A stretch of 64,000 bases of DNA from DVEG01 sp964405435 (GTDB lineage: Bacteria > Cyanobacteriota > Cyanobacteriia > Cyanobacteriales > Oscillatoriaceae): NCBI GenBank assembly GCA_964405435.1, contig CAYOOD010000026.1, positions 19,177-83,176 on the forward strand. Direction: 5' to 3'. Below, one piece after another: positions 42,780 through 50,519 of this stretch (positions within the stretch are counted from its first letter, which is position 1; each line of letters begins with the position of its first letter). Made by a program: the position numbers and the translations under genes. Under the pieces are notes generated by a model. That model ran no database searches, had not been told where the DNA came from, and saw only the letters and a list, made by a program, of their open reading frames with translations.

Positions 42780-43820
42780 TTACCACCAACTATTATCGTC
42801 GCTAGAGCCACTCTCAGATCCGCCACTGCCTCCAGAATCGTTGTTGCTATCATAACTATTACTCTCTCTCGAATCATAGTAATCAGCAAACAAATCATAA
42901 CTTCCAGACTGTTCACTGTAGTTATAATCGGATTCTGAATTGTCATCATTCGATTCAGGATCGCTGCTCCTGTCATCAGAAGTATCATTTGATTCGGACT
43001 CAGATCCGCCACCAAACAAATTACCGAACCAAGATACATCACTGTTTTCAGAATTATTATTAGAAGCGCTTACTTCCCCTCCACCCTCGTTATCGCTATC
43101 TGGCGGCTCTATTTCTTCATTGCATCGCCAAAAGATAGCTTCTGCCACTTCTACTCTATTGCTTCCGTATCCTTCTACATACAATTCTAGCTCTTTGGCT
43201 TCTTCAACCATATCTGCATAATTTTTATGCCAAAAAGACGGTAGATCGAGTAATGTGCCTATAGCTATCTCTTCATCAATTCGTGTACGATCGCTCCCCA
43301 AAAATTCACATCTTTCGTTATCAGTCGGGAGCAGATATGCCATGACAACAGACTCATATTTCGCTGGATCGTCGCACTCTACCCATCTGATAGTCAGGGT
43401 TTCTCCCTCTTCAATCCGTTCGCGTATCATAGAATTCCCTTCTCCGGTCAGATGGGCTTGCAGCCTATCCAGAATATCTTTAGAAGTTCCTTCAGCTTTT
43501 CCCACATAGAGAGTGTGCGCATCGCTTTCATCCCGAATGACATAGATTCCGGCCTTTCCCTTACATCCCCATTCTTGTGTATCGTTTATACGATCGGCAG
43601 TCGGATCGAATTGAACTGGTTCAGACCAGGCACTCCGCCCGTGGCTAGCTCCACCTCCACTTCCAGCGTAAGAGCCGCTACTGCTTGTCCCCTGTGTATG
43701 TCCCGACTGACTGGCACCAGCATCCTCAGACTTGAACACTCCAGCAAATTGAGAGCCTATTTCGGCGAAGCCTTCACGAAACAGATCGAATATTCCTCCA
43801 CTCACGGCTATCCCCTCCAT
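42780..43820 (-). CDS. GIY-YIG-type nuclease-domain protein with Ser/Asp-rich tail
   Basis: ATG 43820 gives 346 residues. Residues 34-65 are a Ser/Gly linker. A GIY-YIG-like domain follows: G91-I92-Y93 (GIYVIRD), Y105-V106-G107 (LYVGKA), R119 in DILDRLQAHL and E156 in KYESVVMAYLL match the catalytic pattern. Residues 190-240 are a second helical part. The last ~105 residues are low complexity, rich in Ser, Asp, Asn and Gly, ending DDNSWW. A TTG 18 codons upstream is open. It is divergent from the HTH gene at 44023 and is first of two or three co-directional genes. Confidence 0.75.
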   Translation of the reverse strand: MEGIAVSGGIFDLFREGFAEIGSQFAGVFKSEDAGASQSGHTQGTSSSGSYAGSGGGASHGRSAWSEPVQFDPTADRINDTQEWGCKGKAGIYVIRDESDAHTLYVGKAEGTSKDILDRLQAHLTGEGNSMIRERIEEGETLTIRWVECDDPAKYESVVMAYLLPTDNERCEFLGSDRTRIDEEIAIGTLLDLPSFWHKNYADMVEEAKELELYVEGYGSNRVEVAEAIFWRCNEEIEPPDSDNEGGGEVSASNNNSENSDVSWFGNLFGGGSESESNDTSDDRSSDPESNDDNSESDYNYSEQSGSYDLFADYYDSRESNSYDSNNDSGGSGGSESGSSDDNSWW

Positions 43821-43915
43821 CGAGCCTGCTCGTCTTCCCTTCTTTATGCTAGACGGAGCGATCGCAGACGACAACGCGGAAAAAGACGGATTTTTTTATT
43901 TTCTAGCGGGCTGGA

Positions 43916-43995
43916 CGGATAAAAACGGATAAGAGCGGATAAAGACGGAAAAGCTCGGATAAAATCGGATAAAGACGGAGAAGGTCGGCTATAAT
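43916..43995. promoter_or_regulatory. Eight tandem 10-bp repeats over a divergent promoter
   Basis: The motif CGGATAAARA or a close variant starts at 43916, 43926, 43936, 43946, 43956, 43966, 43976 and 43986, an exact 10-base period. Two further CGGAWWWWWN units lie at 43877 and 43887 on the same spacing. The array overlaps a TATAAT (43990-43995) that should serve the HTH gene. The helical-turn spacing suggests cooperative binding on one DNA face. Confidence 0.8.
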
Positions 43996-44022
43996 AGCGA
44001 TTGTTCTCTCACATCCTGACTG

Positions 44023-44511
44023 ATGGACATTAGCGAGGTCTTGCAATTTGTAGACGATGCCGTTTATACCAAGACAGGTAAGCGCCTCAATGACTTGCAA
44101 CGGGGTGTTATTGAGGGAATTCTCAATCAGCAGAAGTATTCTGAAATTGCCAAGACTTATCGGCGCAGTCAAAGTCACGTTAAGGATGTGGGTTGCGAGC
44201 TTTTACAGTTATTATCTCAGGTTTTTGAAGAACATATTGATAAAAAGACCCTCAAATCAGTATTAGAACGACAAGGAAATATTAATATTAATTTTGGAAA
44301 CAGCATCGTAATGGGCTACATCAACATTTGCTCCCAGCCTACCGCTGACACCGCAGAGAAAGCCAAGCCCGAAACACCTGACTTCCAGGGCGGCAAGAAT
44401 CACGCTCAGAGAGGAGCGATCGCTAAGTTGCGGCAGTTTGGCTTGAGCGACGAGCAAATTGCAGAAGTGCTAGGGCTGCCCTTAGACGAGGTTAAGCAAG
44501 TTAAGGAGTAG
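44023..44511 (+). CDS. vMAP-type N-terminal HTH domain protein
   Basis: This 162-residue protein starts MDISEVLQFVDDAVYTKTGK. With LQRGVIEGILNQQKYSEIAK and SHVKDVGCELLQLLSQVFEE it fits the winged-HTH domain I know from vWA-MoxR-associated (vMAP) and cyanobacterial AAA/NB-ARC conflict proteins. Here it is not fused to an ATPase. After a linker, the last ~35 residues (LRQFGLSDEQIAEVLGLPLD) form a second small HTH-like motif, as found at the ends of Rpn/Uma-type proteins. It lies downstream of the 10-bp repeat array, so it may bind it. AT-rich 5' half. Confidence 0.7.
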   Translation: MDISEVLQFVDDAVYTKTGKRLNDLQRGVIEGILNQQKYSEIAKTYRRSQSHVKDVGCELLQLLSQVFEEHIDKKTLKSVLERQGNININFGNSIVMGYINICSQPTADTAEKAKPETPDFQGGKNHAQRGAIAKLRQFGLSDEQIAEVLGLPLDEVKQVKE

Positions 44512-44714
44512 GAAGTGAGTTGGAAGCATACCGATTTTGTACTTCAGGAGAGCATATAGCCCGTAGCGCGTGGCTGTCGAAGCAAGGGCGAATAATCGCT
44601 CGGTAAGAATCGAGAATTGATAATCCGAATGCTTTCATCCCTCACCCCGGGACAGCGGCAGGTAAGGCAGTTGGCAGTGGCAGAATAATAGAGTGGAAAC
44701 ATGGAGGTGACAGC

Positions 44715-44921
44715 GTGCGGCAAGTGATTATTTACCCTGGAGAAGATGGCTATTGGGTGGCTGAATGTCCCAGCTTGTCTGGTTGCATCAGCCAGGGCAA
44801 AACGAAAGAAGAAGCGATCGCCAACATAAAAGAAGCGATCGAACTATATATCGAGGTGTGGCAAGAAAAGGGGCAGCCCGTGCCAGAAGACCGCTTTGAA
44901 ATTCTACTGGTGGCGGTATGA
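44715..44921 (+). CDS. hicB: HicB-family antitoxin
   Basis: This 68-residue protein (RQVIIYPGEDGYWVAECP, SLSGCISQGKTKEEAIANIK) has the degraded RNase H-like fold of HicB antitoxins without an extra DNA-binding domain. It starts with GTG behind a strong GGAGGTGA site. It overlaps hicA by 4 bases (ATGA). The order antitoxin-toxin is common in cyanobacteria. Confidence 0.88.
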   Translation: MRQVIIYPGEDGYWVAECPSLSGCISQGKTKEEAIANIKEAIELYIEVWQEKGQPVPEDRFEILLVAV

Positions 44922-45139
44922 GCAAGTTGCCCCGCATTTCAGGGCTCGAATGTGTGAAAGCCCTGGAAAAGATAGGTTTCTACGTCGTGCGTCAGAGGGG
45001 AAGCCATATTTCTCTGTTTCGGGATGAACCATTGGCTCAGCTCGTCGTGCCAGCTCATCGGGAACTGGACAAAGGCACACTCCGAGCTATTATCCGCGAT
45101 GCAGGGCTCAGTGTCGATGAGTTTATCGAGTTGCTTTAA
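44918..45139 (+). CDS. hicA: HicA-family toxin (mRNA interferase)
   Basis: This 73-residue dsRBD-like protein has the hallmark RQRGSHISLFRD, whose His is catalytic in HicA, and PAHRELDKGTLRAIIRDAGL. It cleaves mRNA when free of HicB. It is translationally coupled to hicB. A bidirectional hairpin terminator follows. Confidence 0.9.
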   Translation: MSKLPRISGLECVKALEKIGFYVVRQRGSHISLFRDEPLAQLVVPAHRELDKGTLRAIIRDAGLSVDEFIELL

Positions 45140-45146
45140 AAAAATA

Positions 45147-45178
45147 GGGGAAGCCCTGGAAACTTCCAGAACTTCCCC
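45147..45178. terminator. Bidirectional terminator between hicA and ftsH
   Basis: GGGGAAG and CTTCCCC with inner CTGGAA/TTCCAG form a long stem. The minus strand continues TATTTTTTT (for ftsH), the plus strand GAATTTTCTTT (for hicA). Confidence 0.8.
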
Positions 45179-45205
45179 GAATTTTCTTTCCCGATCGCAC
45201 TAGAA

Positions 45206-47047
45206 CTAGGCGATCGCAGCCATTTTCACGTCGCTCGTCGCCAGCAACTCTTGCAACTCATCCGCGTCAACCGTTTCTTTTTCGATCAGCATATCTGCCA
45301 ACCTGTCGAGAACGTGACGGTTGCCCGTGAGCACTTCTTTTGCCCGCTTGTAAGCTTGTTCCACTAACGTGCGCACTTCATCGTCAATCGTCGCCGCCGT
45401 CTCTTCCGAGAAATCGCGCTCCGCCATGATATCCCGCCCCAGGAACATATTGCCTTGCTGGCGTCCGAGAGCCACGGGACCGAGGCGATCGCTCATCCCG
45501 AAGCGCATCACCATCTGACGCGCCACGCGAGCCACTTGCTGCAAGTCGTTCGACGCGCCGGTCGTCACTTCTTCCTCGCCGAAGACAATCTCTTCCGCGA
45601 TCCGACCGCCCAGGGCCACCGCCATCTGATTTTGCAGGTAGGAGCGGCTGTACAATCCCGACTCCATCCGATCCTCGCTGGGGGTGAACCACGTCAAACC
45701 GCCAGCGCGCCCGCGCGGGATGATGCTGATTTTCTGCACCGGATCGTAATCCGGCATCAGCGCGCCCACCAAAGCGTGACCGGCTTCGTGATACGCCACC
45801 AGCGTCTTGCGCTTCTCGCTCATCACCCGATCCTTCTTCTCGGGACCGGCGAGCACGCGGTCGATCGCGTCGTTAATCTCGTCCATCGAGATTTCCGTCA
45901 GGTTGCGGCGGGCAGCCAAAATCGCCGCTTCATTCAGCAGGTTGGACAAGTCTGCACCGGTAAACCCGGGAGTCCGGCGGGCGATTTTTTCCAAATCCAC
46001 GTCTTTCGCCAGAGTTTTGCCGCGAGCGTGTACCCGGAGGATTTCCAGACGCCCCGCGTAATCCGGGCGATCGACCACCACCTGCCGGTCAAAGCGCCCC
46101 GGACGCATTAGCGCTGCATCCAGCACGTCAGGTCGGTTGGTTGCGGCAATAATAATGATGCCGGTGTTGCCCTCGAAGCCGTCCATTTCCGTGAGCAACT
46201 GGTTGAGGGTTTGCTCGCGCTCGTCGTTGCCGCCGCCCAGACCGGCCCCGCGCTGGCGACCGACCGCATCGATTTCGTCGATGAACACGATACACGGCGC
46301 ATTCGCTTTCGCTTGTTCAAACAAGTCGCGGACGCGAGAGGCACCCACACCGACGAACATTTCTACGAATTCAGAACCGGAGATCGAGAAGAAAGGCACG
46401 CCGGCTTCTCCCGCCACAGCCTTCGCCAGCAGGGTTTTGCCGGTTCCCGGAGGGCCAACGAGCAGCACGCCTTTAGGAATTTTGGCACCGACGGCGGTGA
46501 ACCGGTCGGCATTCTTCAGGAAGTCCACTACTTCGCTCAGTTCCAGCTTGGCTTGGTCGATCCCGGCGACGTCCGAGAATGTCACCTGGGTTTGCGGCTC
46601 CATTTGCACTCTGGCTTTGGATTTGCCAAAGTTCATCGCCTGAGAACCAGGGCCATTTTGGGCGCGTCGCAGCAGGAAGAACAAGCCGACTAGGAGCAGT
46701 ACGGGGAAGAAGAGGCTGCTGAGGGCTTTGATCCAGAAGCTTTCGTCGCTCTGCGGCAGCACTTCGATATTGACGCCGTTGTCGGTGAGGATATCGATCA
46801 GTTCCGGGTCGTTGGGGGGCAGGTTGACCAGGATTTTGTTGCCGTTCTGGGCTTGGACGAGCGCCCTGGTGCGATCGGCGCTAATACTGACTTTCTCTAC
46901 TCTTTTGCTTTGTACTTCCTGAATAAACTGGCTGTAGCGCCAGCTCTCCCTGCTGGGGGGTTGTTTGTCAAAAAAGGCCGTGAATAGGGCAATGACGACA
47001 ATTGCCAGCAATGCGTACAGTCCCGCATTTCTCCACCGTTTATTCAC
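45206..47047 (-). CDS. ftsH: ATP-dependent zinc metalloprotease FtsH
   Basis: This 613-residue FtsH has a TM helix (about 9-26), a ~75-residue lumenal or periplasmic domain and a second TM helix (about 108-128). The AAA+ module has Walker A VGPPGTGKT, Walker B CIVFIDEIDAVG and second-region-of-homology residues NRPDVLDAALMRPGRFD. The zinc protease site is HEAGH. All catalytic motifs are intact. Cyanobacterial FtsH hexamers degrade damaged D1 in PSII repair. This gene is just downstream of a divergent psbA, though 755 bases apart. Which of the usual four FtsH paralogues it is cannot be told here. Confidence 0.95.
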   Translation of the reverse strand: MNKRWRNAGLYALLAIVVIALFTAFFDKQPPSRESWRYSQFIQEVQSKRVEKVSISADRTRALVQAQNGNKILVNLPPNDPELIDILTDNGVNIEVLPQSDESFWIKALSSLFFPVLLLVGLFFLLRRAQNGPGSQAMNFGKSKARVQMEPQTQVTFSDVAGIDQAKLELSEVVDFLKNADRFTAVGAKIPKGVLLVGPPGTGKTLLAKAVAGEAGVPFFSISGSEFVEMFVGVGASRVRDLFEQAKANAPCIVFIDEIDAVGRQRGAGLGGGNDEREQTLNQLLTEMDGFEGNTGIIIIAATNRPDVLDAALMRPGRFDRQVVVDRPDYAGRLEILRVHARGKTLAKDVDLEKIARRTPGFTGADLSNLLNEAAILAARRNLTEISMDEINDAIDRVLAGPEKKDRVMSEKRKTLVAYHEAGHALVGALMPDYDPVQKISIIPRGRAGGLTWFTPSEDRMESGLYSRSYLQNQMAVALGGRIAEEIVFGEEEVTTGASNDLQQVARVARQMVMRFGMSDRLGPVALGRQQGNMFLGRDIMAERDFSEETAATIDDEVRTLVEQAYKRAKEVLTGNRHVLDRLADMLIEKETVDADELQELLATSDVKMAAIA

Positions 47048-47744
47048 CGGGCTTTATCCTCCTAAATTTTTTATTTTTTGACCGGGACTCTGCGATCTCG
47101 TCCTAATGTTAACTTATATTAACCTATTTTCAGGTGAATGGGGCACGCCTATCGCTCCGCTGCAGGCGATCGCGCCTCGCGATATCAAGCATTGCTTTAA
47201 AAATGCACGTCAAATAATCCATACAACCTATCAAGCACAAGAATTTTGATAATTTTGCTTGCTAAATTTAAAATAAAAATTGTCTGGTTTAAATGGCCCG
47301 CCCAAATTCAAATATTTTTTGTTTTGCGTTAAAGCTGCATTTATGGCTATGGTGTGAATATCGCTAGAATGACCGAATAAAGAAGAATGCACCTGTTTTC
47401 CCTTCTATGTAAAGACGCAAATATAAAATCGTCTCAGGGAAATTAGGGATCGGTTTGGGTTGGCGTCGCTTTTCGCCTGCTGCTGCACGTCGAGCCGTTC
47501 GGGCACCGTTACAAACCGAGAGCCGCACTGTTTGACTCGGGCGACGGGCGGCGGCAGACTCCGGACGGTGGAGGAGCGATCGCCCCTGGCGGCTGGCTGT
47601 TTCGTCAATTTCTGCGGCAGACGAGGCCCTATCTGTATTGTAAGTGCAGTCATGCCCGGTGCGATCGCCGATCGCCGCTTCTGCACTGAAAGGGGGCAAT
47701 CTTCCTGAAACCGGGCAAATTCTCCGAGCGCTTCAGCAAAAAAA
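47048..47744. other. Gene-free region between psbA and ftsH
   Basis: The first ~300 bases upstream of ftsH are AT-rich and probably carry its promoter. From 47400 to 47700 overlapping frames exist on both strands, none with recognisable character. Confidence 0.5.
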
Positions 47745-47768
47745 AGCGCTTCCCCTTGGGGAAGCGCT
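47745..47768 (-). terminator. Rho-independent terminator of psbA
   Basis: An 11-bp perfect stem AGCGCTTCCCC / GGGGAAGCGCT lies about 35 bases after the psbA stop. On the minus strand it is followed by a run of eight T. Confidence 0.9.
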
Positions 47769-47802
47769 CTCTAAATAATTAGCGCATTTTCGCGCGAGTG
47801 AC

Positions 47803-48906
47803 TCAGCCGCTAATCGTCGGGCTAGTCACGACTTCCATGCTCACCGGCACGGGTTCGCCAGAAGCGAGCACCAGCGGGAAAACGTGAGCATTTGGCTCGT
47901 GCATCGCCTGGATGCCCAGCATCGCCCGGTTGAGAATATCTGCATCCGTCCGGATCGGGCGACCGGCACTGTCCAAGATGGAGTGATTGAAGTTAAACCC
48001 ATTCAGGTTGAAGGAGACGCTGATGACGGCGGCAGTGGCAAACCAGATCCCGACGGTGGGCACTGCAGCCAGCCGGAAGCTGATAGAGCGGAGATTGTCT
48101 TGCCCCACCGGTGGAATCAGCAGCCGCCCCGCGTAGCCGTAGTGGCTGGCGAGCAAGTTGTAGGTTTCTTCTTTTTGGCCAAATTTGTAACCGGCGATCG
48201 CCGATTCGTTCTCAGTCGTCGCCCGAATAAAGCTCGAAGTGGCAAGCGAACCGTGCAAGGAAGCGAGGAGCGCTCCGCCAAATATCCCCGCCACGCCCAG
48301 CATGTGGAAGGGGTGCATGAGGATATTGTGGTCGGCTTGCACGCCCAGCATGAAGTGGAAGGTGCCGCTGATTCCCAGGGGCAACCCTTCAGAAAAAGAA
48401 CCTTGCCCGATCGGATAGACGAGCAATACAGCCGTTGCGGCGGCGGCGGGTGCGGAAAAGGCAACGCCAATCCAGGGGCGCATCCCCAAGCGATAGCTCA
48501 GCTCCCACAACCTCCCCAGATACGCCCAAACTGCCACGAGGAAATGCAGGACGATCAGTTGGTATGGCCCGCCGTTGTAGAGCCATTCGTCCACCGAGGC
48601 AGCATCCCACAGGGGATAAAAGTGCAGCCCGATCGCGGCGGAGGTGGGCACGACTGCGGCGGTGATGAGATTGTTGCCGCCCATAATCGAACCGATTACC
48701 GGTTCTCGAATCCCCTCCATATCGACAGGCGGGGCGGCAATGAAGGCAAGGATAAAACAGATGGCAGCGGCTAGGGCGCAGGGAATGCACAGGACGCCAA
48801 ACCAGCCGATATAAAGCCGATTGTCGGTGCTGGTAATCCAGTCGCAAAACCGATCCCACCGATCCAAGATATCGATTTCTGGCTTGCGACGAACAACGGT
48901 ACTCAT
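47803..48906 (-). CDS. psbA: Divergent (rogue/sentinel-type) photosystem II D1 protein
   Basis: This 367-residue protein aligns end to end with D1, including the five-helix core, Y161 (LVYPIGQGSFS), H190 and H198 (NILMHPFHM) and H215. By my alignment several functional residues are changed. Mn-cluster ligands are affected: D170 is Glu, E189 is Asp and D342 is Val. Non-heme iron ligand H272 is Ser. At the QB site S264 is Gly and F265 is Gln. E/Q130 is Leu. H332, E333 and A344 remain. It therefore should not support normal water oxidation. This fits rogue (sentinel) D1, made by some cyanobacteria in the dark or low oxygen. Chlorophyll f synthase (ChlF) is the alternative. A strong AGGAGG precedes the ATG. 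Confidence 0.9.
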   Translation of the reverse strand: MSTVVRRKPEIDILDRWDRFCDWITSTDNRLYIGWFGVLCIPCALAAAICFILAFIAAPPVDMEGIREPVIGSIMGGNNLITAAVVPTSAAIGLHFYPLWDAASVDEWLYNGGPYQLIVLHFLVAVWAYLGRLWELSYRLGMRPWIGVAFSAPAAAATAVLLVYPIGQGSFSEGLPLGISGTFHFMLGVQADHNILMHPFHMLGVAGIFGGALLASLHGSLATSSFIRATTENESAIAGYKFGQKEETYNLLASHYGYAGRLLIPPVGQDNLRSISFRLAAVPTVGIWFATAAVISVSFNLNGFNFNHSILDSAGRPIRTDADILNRAMLGIQAMHEPNAHVFPLVLASGEPVPVSMEVVTSPTISG

Positions 48907-49426
48907 AGGAAATTCCTCCTATTGCAACGCGAGATCGCTGGAACGCAAGCAACTTCGGCAGGAATTGATGAGTTTAGATAAACGATCGGTTGCCAAGATG
49001 CTTGGATTCCGGTAGCGGACTGGCGCAAGATTTCTAGGAAAATAGCGGCAAGCTTGTGATAAATGCCAGTCTCTATCGATTGTATAAAAAGGTTTTGGGA
49101 ACTGCACGAGGCTTCAATATTTTTTAATCTTAGTTTAAATTTTAATTACAATTTTAGCGATTTTTGGTCTAATGAGTTAAAATTACCCCAGTAATTTCGG
49201 GAGGTCGCCAGCAACAAAAATTCAAAAAAAGAAGTCAATCTCAACAATATTGATAAAAATCTTAACAAAACCGAGAGAGGGAAATCGCGGCGTAAAATGG
49301 CTAAGCTAGGCTGAATGAGGGTTTCGCGCGCCTCGCTTTGGGGGGGTTCGGGGCGATCGCGCTGGGGAGGAAATGCGCTAAAACTGAGGCAGATAGGCGA
49401 GACTTCGCAGCTGGAGGGGAAGCGGA
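48907..49426. other. Upstream region of psbA
   Basis: About 500 bases, AT-rich between 49100 and 49300, probably hold the psbA promoter. TATACA/TACAAT-like -10 candidates lie near 49083 on the minus strand. No clear gene is seen. Confidence 0.4.
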
Positions 49427-49549
49427 ATGCAGGAGAGAATTCGGAAATTATTCTTGTGGCTGCTTTTAGTTGGCGGGTTAGTCCTGTACCTGAGTTTCGG
49501 CTTTCAGCAGCCGGCGATTGGGGTGGCGCTGCACTCAGAAGGATTGTAG
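49427..49549 (+). CDS. Possible small membrane protein (40 aa)
   Basis: ATG at 49427 follows GGAGGGG by eight bases. The 40 codons begin MQERIRKLFLWLLLVG, a basic start followed by one hydrophobic helix (about 8-25), and end in ALHSEGL. Charge distribution predicts N-in topology. It does not match small photosystem subunits that I know. It lies between psbA and a radical SAM gene. Support is the ribosome-binding site and helix only. Confidence 0.45.
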   Translation: MQERIRKLFLWLLLVGGLVLYLSFGFQQPAIGVALHSEGL

Positions 49550-49617
49550 CGTTGCCAGCGCTGAAAAGCAGTGGCGTGCATTCAAAAGAAAAAAATTAGC
49601 GCTTGGCTGATGGGATT

Positions 49618-50406
49618 ATGACAACATTAACATTTTGTTCGGTTTACGGGCCGGTAAAATCTTGGCGCTACGGGCGATCGCTCGGCATCGATCCGATCGG
49701 TCAGGTGTCGGCGTGTTCGTTTAACTGCGTTTACTGTCAGTTGGGGGAAATCGAACGCCAGACGCGCGCTCGCAAAGTCTTCGTCCCCACCGGTCACGTC
49801 ATGCAAGACTTGTGGCACTTCGCCCCGTGGGATGTCGATATCATTACCCTCAGCGGCAGTGGCGAACCCACGTTAGCGCTGAATTTGGCAGAAATTCTCA
49901 CCCGCGTCAAGGAACTCACCCACAAACCCACGCTGGTGCTGACGAATGGAACCTTTCTGTCAGATCCGACGGTGCGGGCAGCGCTGGCGATCGCGGATCG
50001 GGTATCGGTTAAACTCGACGCGACGACGCCCGACTTGCTGCGGCGCGTCAACCGACCGGTCGAGGGGATTCAATTAACAGATATTTGGGAAGGGTTAGAA
50101 CAATTTCGGGCTGAGTACGAAGGGCACCTGAGCATTCAAACCATGATTCTCAGCAAGTGGGATGAAAGCGCGCGATCGGACTACATTGCGCGGATGGAAT
50201 CCCTCGCACCCGACGAAATTCAACTCAATACCCCCACGCGCCCGAAACCGATCGAGCGGCAATTAGACGGGCGGGAAAACCACTCTAAGGGCGATCGCCC
50301 CTACGCCGTACAGGTACTCAAGTGCGTTAGCCCTGAAGTCTTGCAAGCATTCAAGCGCGAGATCGAGAGCGCCACTGGCATTCCCGTAAGCTGCGCCCCT
50401 GCGTAA
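49618..50406 (+). CDS. Radical SAM protein (COG0731-like)
   Basis: Start at ATG 49618 gives 262 residues. The cluster motif is CSFNCVYC (CxxxCxxC), followed by the GSGEPT (GGE-like) SAM-binding segment and LTNGTFL. The opening SVYGPVKSWRYGRSLGIDPI resembles COG0731 proteins, which include the wyosine-forming TYW1 core. Cyanobacterial members have no established substrate. The next gene encodes another radical SAM enzyme but begins about 110 bases later. Confidence 0.85.
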   Translation: MTTLTFCSVYGPVKSWRYGRSLGIDPIGQVSACSFNCVYCQLGEIERQTRARKVFVPTGHVMQDLWHFAPWDVDIITLSGSGEPTLALNLAEILTRVKELTHKPTLVLTNGTFLSDPTVRAALAIADRVSVKLDATTPDLLRRVNRPVEGIQLTDIWEGLEQFRAEYEGHLSIQTMILSKWDESARSDYIARMESLAPDEIQLNTPTRPKPIERQLDGRENHSKGDRPYAVQVLKCVSPEVLQAFKREIESATGIPVSCAPA

Positions 50407-50519
50407 CTGAACTCTTCAACTCCCTTCTTTACGAGGGGAGGGGGAGAGGGGGGGAAGGGGAGAAGTTTCTTTAAACAATGAGAACCGAAAAAAACGAGAT
50501 AATTAAAGGGATAAAACCA

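Noticed and set aside
43916..43995. CRISPR array
   Set aside because: The 10-bp units are contiguous without spacers and no cas genes are present. It is an operator-like tandem repeat.
47364..47699. Overlapping frames on both strands upstream of ftsH
   Set aside because: All are Arg/Ala-rich and lack recognisable domains or starts; typical chance frames in GC-rich DNA.
47803..48906. Chlorophyll f synthase (ChlF)
   Set aside because: Not excluded, but the segment after H198 keeps the standard MLGVAG and no far-red cluster genes are nearby. Rogue D1 is the better fit pending phylogeny.
49315..49599. 94-codon plus-strand frame overlapping the 40-residue ORF
   Set aside because: No ribosome-binding site and no protein-like helix or motif. 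The shorter ORF at 49427 has the better start signal.
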